Numbered from the stretch's first letter, positions 43,085-52,049 are shown. The stretch is 56,393 bases of DNA from CBDCWT01 sp965223305 (GCA_965223305.1 CBDCWT010000087.1:1-56393), one strand, 5' to 3'. Translations and numbers: made by a program. The notes: a model not told the origin generated them from the letters alone.

Positions 43085-43375
43085 AGGCTATTTGATGAGC
43101 TTGTAGCTGTTCTCAGCGTCGGCAATTGGCGTCATGCCAGCAATTCCGGGCGGTAGGATTGCATGTACCGTGTTAATTGTACAAGACGGGGAGCCGCGAT
43201 CTGTTCCGTCGATGTCCGGTTAAGTGCGAGCCTGCCAAGCAGTTAGGCCGTCACAAGCGGCTTTTCTGGATTCTTCGGCACGCCGGTTGCAACTTCGTTG
43301 TGCCAGCAGATTCCGGCGAACTGCCTCGTCAACCCAGGCGGAGAATGTGATTTCCTCACGGATGGGAGTTACCTG
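43085..43375. other. Intergenic region with protein-like remnants upstream of the helicase
   Basis: On the minus strand two frames read like protein: SPSCTINTVHAILPPG..YKLIK ending at a TAG (43088-43090), and EQIAAPRLVQLTRYMQSYRPELLA ending near 43132. Neither has a credible start. They may be parts of one small frameshifted gene in operon with the helicase. No gene is called. Confidence 0.3.
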
Positions 43376-43687
43376 ATGCGAATGATCGGTAAAGCAATGC
43401 GGGCAGTAGTGGTCGAGGCGATGGGCGTCATTCTGGTGCTTTGGCTACTCTTCGGCGCCGCCACTTGGACGCTCAACAGCTACGCGTCGAGCACCGTTAC
43501 CCGACGGCCGCTGATTGACCAATCGTCCTTTCATTCGGTTCGAGAGAAGCTCCGCTCGTTGCAGACCACCGCGCTATTTGACCGAAGACACGACCACGCA
43601 CCTGAAGAGGTTGCCCGGCGACTAGATCACTACAGCAACCTGTACGGCACCGTCGCCCTCGACCATCTGAAGCGGGTCGTGAACTAG
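43376..43687 (+). CDS. Small single-pass membrane protein, unknown function
   Basis: 103 aa from the ATG at 43376 (MRMIGKAMRAVVVEA), chosen because GGAG lies about 8 bp upstream and a membrane segment follows at about 12-32 (MGVILVLWLLFGAATWTL). The remainder is soluble and basic (RREKL, HDHAPEEVARRLDHY). I do not recognise the family. It converges with the amidohydrolase gene, with a REP-like hairpin between them. Confidence 0.55.
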   Translation: MRMIGKAMRAVVVEAMGVILVLWLLFGAATWTLNSYASSTVTRRPLIDQSSFHSVREKLRSLQTTALFDRRHDHAPEEVARRLDHYSNLYGTVALDHLKRVVN

Positions 43688-43700
43688 CTCAATAGTGGCA

Positions 43701-43764
43701 GTAGCCGAAGTCGCCAGACTTTGGCCTTCCTGCGGCGCGTCCAAACTCTGGCGAGTTCGGCTAC
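43701..43764. repeat. REP-like palindrome pair (f)
   Basis: Inverted halves at 43701-43724 and 43741-43764 with a 16-bp loop form a hairpin of about 24 pairs (few mismatches) between two converging genes, in the position of a bidirectional terminator. Confidence 0.8.
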
Positions 43765-43802
43765 ACACAACTCGGACTTTGACACTCCACGAGTGACTTG
43801 TT

Positions 43803-45542
43803 CTAGCGCACGGATTGGTACTTGATCTTCCCACCGACGATCGTGAACTGTACGCGGGTGGCTGCGATCTGATCCTCTGGAACGGTCAGCAGATCACGGT
43901 CTAGAACTACCAAGTCTGCCAGCATTCCCGCTGCCAGCGATCCCTTTAAGTGCTCCTCGAACGCTGCGTAGGCAGCAGCGCGTGTATAGGATCGCAGTGC
44001 TTCTTCTCGTGTCATTCGCTGTTCGGCGAAAAACGCCACGCCGTTGGCAAGTTTACGCGTCACCGACGCATAGATGCAGGCGAACGGATCGATCCGCTCG
44101 ACGGGCACGTCAGTACCATTTGTGACCACTGCGCCGCTGTCCAGCAGACTGCGCCAGACGTAGGCGCCTGTTCTGGCGCGACGTTGCCCCAGCCGCTGCA
44201 CAACAAACGGCGCGTCCGACGTGCAGTGCACTGCCTGCATTGACGCGATCACACTCAGCTCGGCGAATCGAGCGATATCGGGTGGGGAAATGTGCTGAGC
44301 GTGCTCGATGCGCCATCGGAGGTCTTTGCCCCGAGTTCCCAGCGATTCGAACAGATCGAGTACCTCCCTGTTCGCACGATCTCCGATCGCGTGTACACAG
44401 AGTTGGAAGTCATGCTCCAAGGCCAGCTCACCGACTCGCTTGAGCGAGTCAAGCGAGGTCGTATTGTGACCAGTGTTGTTCGGCAAATCGTCGTAGGGCG
44501 CTAGCAACCACGCGCCGTGGGTACCGAGTGCACCATCGACCATTCGCTTGATCGCACGCACCGTAAGATGATGGTTACCCACCCCTACCATCCGGTAGTC
44601 CGCCAGCCGGCCGGCGAGCACGCCGTTGGGCTCGTTCAGCATCACAAACAACCGCACATCCAACTGGCCCTCTTCCGCCAGCTCGCGAAACAAGTCGACC
44701 TCTGCTAAGGACGCTCCAGCGTCCTGAAAACTGGTTACGCCGTTGGCCAAGCACTCTTCGCTTGCCAGGCGAATGGCATTCGAGAGTTCTTGTCGGACCT
44801 GGGCCGGCGAGCGGTTCTGTAGGCTGCGGGTGCGAGCGCGGCGCACGAGCGACATCGCGTTTTCCCGAAAGACACCGGTGGGGCCGATCTCGTCGCGCAG
44901 GATTTCACCACCCGGTACGTCCGCCGTCTCCGCGTCGATTCCCGCCAACCGCATTGCCAGCGCGTTGGCAAACAACATATGGCCGGTGCGATGTGTCAGT
45001 AAGACGGGGTGCCGAGGGGTGCGTTGGCTAAGCTCGCCGTGTACCGGATACCCTTCCACATGCGGATTGGGCCGCCGGCTCCATTTTCCCTGGTGCCAGC
45101 CGCGGCCGATGATCCACTGTCCGGCCGGCAGGGAAAGAGATGCCCGATAGACCTGCTGTACGATGTCGTCCCAGCTGGTGGCTTGGGTCAAATCGAGTTC
45201 CATCTTGGATTGCCCCAACGACACAAAGTGTCCGTGGCCTTCGACCAAGCCAGGGATCACAAGTTGGCCGTCAAGCTCGATGATGCGAGTGCCGGACCCG
45301 ATCCAGGCATCTATCTGGGAGTTGCTCCCAACAGCGGCGATGCGGTCACCGAGTATCGCGACGGCTTCGGCCAAGGGGCTGGCCGTGACCATGGTGACGA
45401 CCTTGCCGCCCTTCACGACGAGGTCGGCTGGTTCTGCTGCTGGCAGCTCGTGGGTCAACGCCAGAATCAGCGCGCCGGCGACCATCGAGCGGATACGTTT
45501 CAGCAGTTGCGTTTGCCGCACGCTACGTAGGTCTCTACTCAA
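43803..45542 (-). CDS. Exported amidohydrolase, YtcJ-like
   Basis: 579 aa. The TTG at 45542 is preceded by GAGGTG at a good distance; a GTG at 45521 and an ATG at 45485 are alternatives. A signal peptide (MVAGALILALTHELPA) implies export. Metal-dependent hydrolase motifs: VVKGGKVVT, the HGHF metal site in PGLVEGHGHF, the Lys-region FQDAGAS, LCVHAIGDRANREVLD, RIEHAQHI and TNGTDVPVE. The whole length fits amidohydrolase family 3. Such enzymes hydrolyse amide bonds of N-acyl or cyclic compounds; the substrate cannot be predicted. Confidence 0.9.
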   Translation of the reverse strand: MSRDLRSVRQTQLLKRIRSMVAGALILALTHELPAAEPADLVVKGGKVVTMVTASPLAEAVAILGDRIAAVGSNSQIDAWIGSGTRIIELDGQLVIPGLVEGHGHFVSLGQSKMELDLTQATSWDDIVQQVYRASLSLPAGQWIIGRGWHQGKWSRRPNPHVEGYPVHGELSQRTPRHPVLLTHRTGHMLFANALAMRLAGIDAETADVPGGEILRDEIGPTGVFRENAMSLVRRARTRSLQNRSPAQVRQELSNAIRLASEECLANGVTSFQDAGASLAEVDLFRELAEEGQLDVRLFVMLNEPNGVLAGRLADYRMVGVGNHHLTVRAIKRMVDGALGTHGAWLLAPYDDLPNNTGHNTTSLDSLKRVGELALEHDFQLCVHAIGDRANREVLDLFESLGTRGKDLRWRIEHAQHISPPDIARFAELSVIASMQAVHCTSDAPFVVQRLGQRRARTGAYVWRSLLDSGAVVTNGTDVPVERIDPFACIYASVTRKLANGVAFFAEQRMTREEALRSYTRAAAYAAFEEHLKGSLAAGMLADLVVLDRDLLTVPEDQIAATRVQFTIVGGKIKYQSVR

Positions 45543-45664
45543 AACTCACCTCGGATTCCTAAAGCCAACGGGTCACGATGGCCCGCCCCGCGACTAGCGC
45601 AATCGTAAGCGCGAAGCGCCAGCCTGCACACGTCACTTCAAAGAGCACTTCCGCCCGCTCGATC

Positions 45665-45727
45665 GTAGCCGAACTCGCCAGAGTTTGGCGGACTGCCGAT
45701 TCGCCAAATTCTGGCGAATTCGGCTAC
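45665..45727. repeat. REP-like palindrome pair (g)
   Basis: Inverted halves at 45665-45688 and 45704-45727 with a 15-bp loop lie just after the end of the aldehyde oxidoreductase operon and upstream of the amidohydrolase gene. The right half carries the AATT variant. Confidence 0.8.
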
Positions 45728-45752
45728 CAGAAAAGACGAGCGACTTCTCCGG

Positions 45753-45980
45753 TCAGCCACCACCAACCGGCGGAATCACCGACAATTCGTCGTCGTCGAC
45801 AAGTATCCGCTCTCGATTTCGTTCTAACCCGCCATTGACCGTGAAAACCTGGACACTTTCGCTGGGGATCTCCAGAGCTCTGAGGGCGTCATCAATCGTC
45901 GCTCCCTCAGGCAAGTCGAGTTGTCCGCTAGGGGGCGCTTGCTGTTTGAGAACCCCCATCAGCTTGAGGCGAATCCGCAT
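45753..45980 (-). CDS. MoaD/ThiS-like small sulfur-carrier protein
   Basis: 75 aa with the ubiquitin-like pattern of MoaD: basic start MRIRLKLMGVL, LPEGATIDDALRALEI, VNGGLERN, DDDELSVIPPV and a C-terminal run of glycines. MoaD carries sulfur as a thiocarboxylate on a C-terminal GG for molybdopterin dithiolene formation. Here the chain ends GGG, one residue longer than usual. It is the last gene of the leftward AOR operon, 15 bp after the FAD subunit, so it probably serves the tungstopterin cofactor of the neighbouring enzyme. Not a general moa operon: no other moa genes are near. Confidence 0.85.
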   Translation of the reverse strand: MRIRLKLMGVLKQQAPPSGQLDLPEGATIDDALRALEIPSESVQVFTVNGGLERNRERILVDDDELSVIPPVGGG

Positions 45981-45995
45981 CGTCGGAGAAGTTCT

Positions 45996-47387
45996 CTAGT
46001 TTGGCTTGGTGGCAACGAACACCTCGTGGTTCCTCCCCACCGCGGAAGGGATCGCGGCATTTTGGAAGCGGTACCCGCGATGACGAGTCGGACGTCCCAG
46101 TAACGTGGTGGACGCGAGCTTTTGCGCGACGCCAGTCGCAATGTACGCTCGACGCAAATCAAATGGATTCCCCTGGAGGTAGGTCTTCCAGGCTCCTAGC
46201 GATGTTTGGGTTTGAAGGATGCCCTTCAACATGCCGACGTCTGTCAGCATTCCCATGTCGTTGGCTTGGCCTGTGAAAATGGCGCCGACCAGTTGATCAT
46301 CGCGCCACAAGAACTTCCGATAAATCAGCTCGTTGGAGTTGGCGATCGTGGTGGCCTCAGCCTTCGGATCGTTCCAGTTCCCAAAACTGGCTGCTTGGAG
46401 TCCACAGACGTCGACGACGTTCATGAGTAGGCTGCCGGGATAGTGAACCTCCTGTCCGGCCATGTTGGCCCCCGCCACGCGGCCGTGGTCGACAGCAGTT
46501 GGTTGGATGGCATGAATCGTCTTCTGTTCGCTAAAGAGCGCAGGTCCCTGTGCCACATCGCCGCCGGCGAAGATGGATGAGTAGTTCGTCTGCATTTGGT
46601 CGTTGACCAAGATTCCCTGCTCGACCTCGATGCCTGAGCCGTCCAAGAAGGCGATGTTGGGCTGAATCCCAGTCGCGATGATGACCAGATCCGCTTCGAT
46701 CTGACCGCCGTTTTCCAGCTGCACAAGCTTGTGGCCTTGATCGGTCTCGCGAATCTCTTGCACTGTCGTAGCCGTGTGGACCGCGACTCCCTGCGATTGC
46801 AGCCAGCGATCCACGTACCCTGCTGACTCGGCATCGAGCATCCGCGGCAGGATCTGGTCTTCCCGCTCTACGACCGTTAGCGTCCATCCTCGTTTGAACA
46901 TCGCGTTCAACATGATAAACCCGATGAAACCCGCTCCGACGAGTACAACTCGTGGCTGATCGAGCTCCGCGGTTGCGTCAAGCACTTGCTGGGTATGCGC
47001 CAGGGTCCACAAGGGTTGGACGCCGGGCAGGTCGACACCGGCTATCGGCGGAGAAATGGGCGACGAACCGGTGGCCAGCAACAACCGGTCGAAGTCGATC
47101 GAGCTGCCATCGGACAGAGTGAGCGAGCTGGCCGAGACGTCGACGGATGCGACACGTAAGCCAAACCGCGTGGTAACTCCGAGCTTCTTGAAGTACGCGT
47201 CGTCGCCCGTATGCGTATGCTCGGCCGGGATGCTGCCTGCCAGCCAATAGGGAAGGGCCATCCGCGAATGGGCGGGCTCATCGCAAATCAGAGTGATCGT
47301 TGAATCGCCCTGATCGATTTCGCGAATCGTCTCCAAAGCGTTTGTCGCAGTAGGACCAGCACCGACAAGGACGTGATGTGTGCTCAT
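45996..47387 (-). CDS. FAD-dependent NAD(P)H oxidoreductase subunit (AorC-like)
   Basis: 463 aa. Two Rossmann folds: the N-terminal FAD site HHVLVGAGPTATNAL and the central NAD site VVLVGAGFIGFIML. LLLATGSSP and IFAGGDVAQGPAL are typical of the pyridine nucleotide-disulfide reductase-like family, without the redox-active CxxxxC. It starts 16 bp after the AOR gene. In Aromatoleum the AOR complex has such an FAD subunit (AorC) that couples to NAD; the same job is inferred here. Confidence 0.88.
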   Translation of the reverse strand: MSTHHVLVGAGPTATNALETIREIDQGDSTITLICDEPAHSRMALPYWLAGSIPAEHTHTGDDAYFKKLGVTTRFGLRVASVDVSASSLTLSDGSSIDFDRLLLATGSSPISPPIAGVDLPGVQPLWTLAHTQQVLDATAELDQPRVVLVGAGFIGFIMLNAMFKRGWTLTVVEREDQILPRMLDAESAGYVDRWLQSQGVAVHTATTVQEIRETDQGHKLVQLENGGQIEADLVIIATGIQPNIAFLDGSGIEVEQGILVNDQMQTNYSSIFAGGDVAQGPALFSEQKTIHAIQPTAVDHGRVAGANMAGQEVHYPGSLLMNVVDVCGLQAASFGNWNDPKAEATTIANSNELIYRKFLWRDDQLVGAIFTGQANDMGMLTDVGMLKGILQTQTSLGAWKTYLQGNPFDLRRAYIATGVAQKLASTTLLGRPTRHRGYRFQNAAIPSAVGRNHEVFVATKPN

Positions 47388-47403
47388 TCAGTTATCTCTC
47401 TTG

Positions 47404-49239
47404 TTACAAGGCTGCCAACCCGAGCTCGGCCAGCTTCTCCGAGCCAGGAACTCCTTCTTCGTCCCATCCTCGCTCACGATAGTAGACCGGCAGCATCACA
47501 TCCAGCTGGACGGTGACGCCGGCCGACGGTCCTGCAGTGTGTGCTTCCTTCAGCAGCCGTTCGGGGAGGGAATCGTCTGCCTTGGTCAAGCCGGCCTTGA
47601 GGTTCCAAAGCCGTTCCAAGTTCCAAGTTCTCTCGCCGATCTTCAAGAACTCTTCGTAGGTGTAAGGCACGCCCGTTGCAGCGGCGGCGCAGGGAACGAA
47701 AGTGTCGAGCGGAGCGCCGGAACCACCCACAAACAGGCAGATGCCCGTGTTGTCGTGGGCGGTGGTCCGATCCTGTTCCTTTGCAACCCATTCACCTTTT
47801 CCGTCCGGCGTATGGGGATCCATCTGGCCCGAGGTCTCCGGCCCGGGTGTCCAAGCTCGCAAGTGGCAACCGCCACGGTTGCAAGTCGCGTACGCGACCC
47901 CCATCCCTTGAAAGCCGCGCGGGTCATAGGCTGGAAACTCTTGGCCTTTGCTTCCCATGAACACTTCAGGATGTCCTAACTTCTCACCCATCCTCTTGGC
48001 GCCCTCGGCTAACACATCGCCAAACCCCTCTCGATACGCCGTCGCTTCGGTCATCCGTATCAACGCTGCTTCCGACCCGAATTGGAGCGGCAGTTCGACG
48101 ATCTCGTCGGTGACGACGCCAGCCTCGTACAACTCCATTGCCGAAGCCAATGTCGATCCCATGGAGATAGGGTCGAGGCCGAGATCGTTGCACAGCCAGT
48201 TTGCTTTAAGTACTGCGTCCAGGTCACCAACTCCGGTATCGGCACCCAGCGCCCATGCGTTCTCGTACTCCGGACCCTCTCCGGCGGTCTTCCAGTTGCG
48301 CGGGTGCATGTTGACCATGAACTTGCCGGAGGCGTCGCCCAACCGACAGACTCGCCCGCAGGCGATCGTACAGGCGAAGCATGCCTTGTTTGTAACGAGC
48401 CGCTCGGCGCGAATCGTGGTCCCATTCAGATTCTCGTACTCTTCAAATTGTCCCTGCTGAAAGTTGCGGGTTGGCAGACCTCCAAAGGCCTGCGTCATGT
48501 CGATGGTTGCTGCCGTCCCCAACTCTGAGAACGACTTTCGTCCCGGACTGTCCTGCATGGCGTCCCGCATGTTCCAGACGGACTGCATGAACGCAGCCGG
48601 ATCGGCAATCTCGACGCCACCTGTCCCACGGACGGCGATGGCCTTGAGGTTTTTGGAACCCATCACAGCGCCGACACCGCTGCGACCGGCGGCACGATGC
48701 TTGTCGTTGACGATGCAAGCAAAGCGTACGAGGTTCTCGCCTGCCGGTCCGATACAGGCGACCCGCAGGCCGGGGATCCCCAGCTCAGAACGCAACCCGT
48801 CTTCGGTTTCGGAAACTCCCTTTCCCCAGTATTCCTGAGCGTCGCGGATTTCAACGTGGTCGTCGTAGATGAACAGATAGCTGGGCTGTGGTGCCCTTCC
48901 TTCGAAAATGACTAGATCGTATCCGGCGAACTTCACTTCGGGTCCCCAGTGGCCTCCAGAGTTGGAAGTCGTGATGGCGTTGGTCAGCGCACCTTTGGTG
49001 ACCACCATGTAGCGTGCCCCGCAAGGCACTGGAGTTCCGGTCAAAGGCCCCGTTGCGAAGATCAGCTTGTTGTCAGGGCTCAGCGGATCCGCCTGGGGAT
49101 CCATCTCTTCGTAGAGGTAACGAGCAGCCAGTCCGCGACCTCCCAGGTATTCGTGCAACCACTGCTCGGGAATCGCTTCGCGCGTTACCCGGCTATTAGT
49201 CAGATCGACTCGCAGCAACTGTCCGGTCCAGCCACCCAT
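47404..49239 (-). CDS. Tungsten-type aldehyde:ferredoxin oxidoreductase, catalytic subunit
   Basis: 611 aa, the usual AOR size, starting MGGWTGQLLRVDLTN after a GGGGAGAAAGAG site. Family motifs: YLGGRGLAARYLY, FATGPLTGTPVPCGARY, TSNSGGHWGPEVKFAGYD, RAAGRSGVGAVMGSKNLKAI, the 4Fe-4S ligands in CFACTIACGRVC (Cys287, 290, 294, with Cys298 nearby) and the late Cys in DNTGICLF. The pterin and metal-binding regions look intact. It should oxidise aldehydes to acids, or reduce acids in reverse, with a W-bis-pterin and one 4Fe-4S cluster. It is flanked by its electron-transfer partners in one leftward operon. Confidence 0.95.
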   Translation of the reverse strand: MGGWTGQLLRVDLTNSRVTREAIPEQWLHEYLGGRGLAARYLYEEMDPQADPLSPDNKLIFATGPLTGTPVPCGARYMVVTKGALTNAITTSNSGGHWGPEVKFAGYDLVIFEGRAPQPSYLFIYDDHVEIRDAQEYWGKGVSETEDGLRSELGIPGLRVACIGPAGENLVRFACIVNDKHRAAGRSGVGAVMGSKNLKAIAVRGTGGVEIADPAAFMQSVWNMRDAMQDSPGRKSFSELGTAATIDMTQAFGGLPTRNFQQGQFEEYENLNGTTIRAERLVTNKACFACTIACGRVCRLGDASGKFMVNMHPRNWKTAGEGPEYENAWALGADTGVGDLDAVLKANWLCNDLGLDPISMGSTLASAMELYEAGVVTDEIVELPLQFGSEAALIRMTEATAYREGFGDVLAEGAKRMGEKLGHPEVFMGSKGQEFPAYDPRGFQGMGVAYATCNRGGCHLRAWTPGPETSGQMDPHTPDGKGEWVAKEQDRTTAHDNTGICLFVGGSGAPLDTFVPCAAAATGVPYTYEEFLKIGERTWNLERLWNLKAGLTKADDSLPERLLKEAHTAGPSAGVTVQLDVMLPVYYRERGWDEEGVPGSEKLAELGLAAL

Positions 49240-49302
49240 CTCTTTCTCCCCAGGCTGTGAAAGTACTGATACTTCTTGTTCCGATGCGGCACGGAGGGTG
49301 CG

Positions 49303-49782
49303 TTACTGGAGCGATTCCACGTAACGCGTATGGACGCGGTCGGCCCATGCATCAAACCAGTGCCCGCTGGTTGTGCTGTCCAGGAACTCAATGGCGTCAG
49401 TTGGGCAGGCCGAGGAACAAGCGGGTTGGCCACCACAGAGATTGCACTTCGACGCTTTGTCAGTCTTTGGCAGGGTAAACACCGTTCCAAATGGGCAGGC
49501 GATCGTGCAGAGATGGCAGCCGATGCAGAGTTCCTCGACAATCACCTTGGCGCCGGACTTGTCGTCAACGGCGATGGCGTTGACTGGGCAGGCCGACATG
49601 CACCAAGCTTCATCGCATTGCAGGCATGTGTAGGGCGCGTAACTTGCTTCTTCGTCGAACACGTTGACTCGGATCACGCTCTTGGAGGGCGCGAACGTGC
49701 CTGTTTGCACCCACGAGCAAGCAAGCTCACACTGCATGCACCCTGTACATCGGTCGGGAACAATGCTGAGAGTCTTGGTCAT
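49303..49782 (-). CDS. Polyferredoxin-like 4Fe-4S subunit of the AOR complex (AorA-like)
   Basis: 159 aa from the ATG at 49782 (MTKTLSIVPDRC); the frame is open to 49833 but the extra residues are not domain-like. Sixteen cysteines sit in four groups: CTGCMQCELAC, CLQCDEAWCMSAC, CIGCHLCTIAC and CNLCGGQPACSSAC, enough for four 4Fe-4S clusters, the DMSO-reductase-B-like/AorA pattern. It is the first gene of the operon with AOR, the FAD subunit and MoaD, and probably wires electrons from the tungsten centre to the FAD protein. The region before it is shared with the divergent gene at 49983. Confidence 0.9.
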   Translation of the reverse strand: MTKTLSIVPDRCTGCMQCELACSWVQTGTFAPSKSVIRVNVFDEEASYAPYTCLQCDEAWCMSACPVNAIAVDDKSGAKVIVEELCIGCHLCTIACPFGTVFTLPKTDKASKCNLCGGQPACSSACPTDAIEFLDSTTSGHWFDAWADRVHTRYVESLQ

Positions 49783-49982
49783 TTCTTCGGCTTCCTCGGC
49801 AGAGGGACAATTGGACAACCCGGCGCCAGGCAAATCCCCCAGAATCTACCAAACGGTGGGGAATCGATCCACAACTGAGGCCTCGTCGAGGGTATTCTGT
49901 TTGCCGGGCCTTGGTTACAATAGAGTCATAGAGGCGACTCCCGGGCTGGGGCAAGTCGTTTCCGAGCACTTCCAGCGATTCT

Positions 49983-51125
49983 ATGCAACAACACGACTTC
50001 CTGCGCGGGCGGTTCGCCGCCGGGGCAACTTTCGCGCTGTTCTACTTCCAGGTTTGCATTGGGGCCTCTCCAGCTGTAGCGGACGAGATCGTCCTGCGCG
50101 ATTTGACGATCATCACTGGGAAGACGGTTAGCCACTTTGATCCCGACGGTGTACGGTTCGAGGACGGGTCAGTTATCACCTGGGACCGCATCGAGCAAGG
50201 CACGATCGCCGCAGAAAAACAGGCCGGTTTCGATAGGCGCCTGAACGAGCTCGGCGCCCGACTGTACTCAATACGCCGGCGTTTGCGATCCGAAGACTAC
50301 CAGGATTTACTTCCACATTCCCGCGACCTCTACCCTCTCTATCGCGATCGGCGGAGCTCGACGAGTTACATGGTCATGCAGGCAACGATGTGGGCGCATC
50401 TAGCACGTGGCCAGCGTGAACAGGCGCTGGCGCCCTATTTGCGGTGTTTGGAGATATCCAGGAGCTCAGCAGCGTCCGCCGTCGACGACTTGCCCGGTGA
50501 CAGACGTCTGCAATTCGACCGGCAGACCGGACTGACCCCTGAGCTGATGCCGATCTGGTTTGACGCCACCGCTGCCAAACAGCAACTTGACCGAGTGTTC
50601 AAAGCGATTCAGGCGATGCGGCGACCGCGTCCTCAAGGAGTGCTGATCTACTACGTCACCTTGGCACTGGCCGCCGGCGAGTTGGAGAAAGCCGATCAGG
50701 TGCTGGCGGCGGTCACGGCCGACTCGGGGCCCGTTGCGGAGTTGAAGGCGATCGTCACCGCGCAGCGGGCGATCGCCGGTGGTGACGACGTACCAGAGTC
50801 AAAGCTGGCCAGTCGCTTAGATCAACTTTCGGACCTGACGCGACCGTTGGCGTGCTATTGGGCGGGGATCGCGCAACTGTCTCCGGACCGGGAACGCGTA
50901 GACCGCCAACGAGGATTGCTCCTGCTCTTGCAGGTGCCGGCGCTCTACGGCGAACAGCAGCCGGACGTCTCGGCCGCCGCTTTGTATCGCGTGGCGAGCG
51001 AGCTCGAAACACTGGACGACGCCCGCGGCAGTGCCGCAGTTCGCGCAGATCTACTAGAACGATTCGGTAAAACGCATTTCGCCACACTGGTTCGCTCGGC
51101 AGCCGGGCGAAGTGACGGTGGCTAG
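49983..51125 (+). CDS. Exported helical-repeat protein, first gene of the Tol/Exb-type operon
   Basis: 380 aa with a signal peptide (ATFALFYFQVCIGASPAVA, cleavage likely before DEIVL). A small beta domain follows (IVLRDLTIITGKTVSHF..DGVRFEDGSVITWDRI), then an all-helical region of TPR-like character (YMVMQATMWAHLARGQREQALAPYLRCLEI; LIYYVTLALAAGELEKADQVL). No enzyme motif is visible. The gene is 67 bp before the TolQ homologue on the same strand. Together with the large exported gene after the TolR pair it suggests a periplasmic partner of the proton channel. I do not recognise the family. Confidence 0.75.
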   Translation: MQQHDFLRGRFAAGATFALFYFQVCIGASPAVADEIVLRDLTIITGKTVSHFDPDGVRFEDGSVITWDRIEQGTIAAEKQAGFDRRLNELGARLYSIRRRLRSEDYQDLLPHSRDLYPLYRDRRSSTSYMVMQATMWAHLARGQREQALAPYLRCLEISRSSAASAVDDLPGDRRLQFDRQTGLTPELMPIWFDATAAKQQLDRVFKAIQAMRRPRPQGVLIYYVTLALAAGELEKADQVLAAVTADSGPVAELKAIVTAQRAIAGGDDVPESKLASRLDQLSDLTRPLACYWAGIAQLSPDRERVDRQRGLLLLLQVPALYGEQQPDVSAAALYRVASELETLDDARGSAAVRADLLERFGKTHFATLVRSAAGRSDGG

Positions 51126-51192
51126 ACGAGTGGCATTCGTTGAAGTGGGGTGCGCTCGGCAGCGCTAAACCTGTCAACTCGCTACACATTCC

Positions 51193-52047
51193 ATGAGGAA
51201 GATCATGCAGTACCTGCCGGCAATCACCGCGCGACAGGCTCGGTGGCGAACACTAACGGTTTGCGTCTTGGCGGTCTCTATTATCACTGTCTTGCAAATG
51301 GGAATTGGTGCACCCTTACTGCTCGGCCAAGAGGCAGAGGAAGTGTTGGACGAAGTGCCTGCTGGCCCGGATGATTCAATCGCGCCAGCAGCACCGGCTC
51401 TGGAAGAAGAAACAACGCGGACGCTGTTGGACACCATCATGGATGGAGGTCTCGTCGGACTGCTCATCATATTGCTCTCGATGGTATCGGTCGGATTCAT
51501 CGTCGAGCACTCGCTCACCATTCGCAAAAGTGTGCTGATGCCAGAGCCAGTCATGGACGAATTGGACGAGCTAATCGAGAACGGCCAAATTGACGACGCG
51601 ATTCAGGTTTGTCATGAGCCGCAGAATCAGTGTTTGGCGACTCACGTCGTCCTCGCAGGACTCGAGCGTTATCAAGGCTCGGAATTCGGATTCGCGGAGT
51701 ACAAGGCAGCGGTTGAAGAAGCAGGTGAGGACCAAACAGGGCAGCTGTACCGGAAGACGGAGGTGCTGGGGCTGATCGGCTCGATCGCTCCCATGCTCGG
51801 GTTGACCGGGACGGTGCTCGGGATGATCGAGGCATTCAACACGATCGCCGCATCGGGAGGCATGGCCCGTCCCGACGAATTGGCCGGCGGGATCGGACAG
51901 GCGTTGGTGACGACGTTGATGGGGTTGGTGGTTGCGATTCCCACGATGGTTGCCTTCAGCTATTTCCGCAACAAGATAGATTCGATTGTGGCCGAGGCGG
52001 GTAAACGCATCGAGCAAATCCTGATGCCACTCGGGAGGAGGAAATAG
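51193..52047 (+). CDS. MotA/TolQ/ExbB-type proton channel protein
   Basis: 284 aa. After an N-terminal hydrophobic segment or signal (about 17-38) and an acidic stretch come the three canonical helices: about 82-103 (GLVGLLIILLSMVSVGFIVEH), about 192-212 (LIGSIAPMLGLTGTVLGMI) and about 236-258 (LVTTLMGLVVAIPTMVAF). The conserved GLLGTV-type motif appears as GLTGTVLGM, and ATTLMGLVVAIP is typical of TolQ/ExbB. It forms the proton channel with the two TolR/ExbD proteins that follow within 2 and 18 bp. The extra N-terminal segment is common in planctomycete ExbB proteins. Confidence 0.93.
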   Translation: MRKIMQYLPAITARQARWRTLTVCVLAVSIITVLQMGIGAPLLLGQEAEEVLDEVPAGPDDSIAPAAPALEEETTRTLLDTIMDGGLVGLLIILLSMVSVGFIVEHSLTIRKSVLMPEPVMDELDELIENGQIDDAIQVCHEPQNQCLATHVVLAGLERYQGSEFGFAEYKAAVEEAGEDQTGQLYRKTEVLGLIGSIAPMLGLTGTVLGMIEAFNTIAASGGMARPDELAGGIGQALVTTLMGLVVAIPTMVAFSYFRNKIDSIVAEAGKRIEQILMPLGRRK

Positions 52048-52049
52048 CG

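Noticed and set aside
49834..49982. Riboswitch or operator between the divergent AOR and exported-protein genes
   Set aside because: Only a few weak inverted bases were seen; nothing matches a known class or a clear promoter pair.
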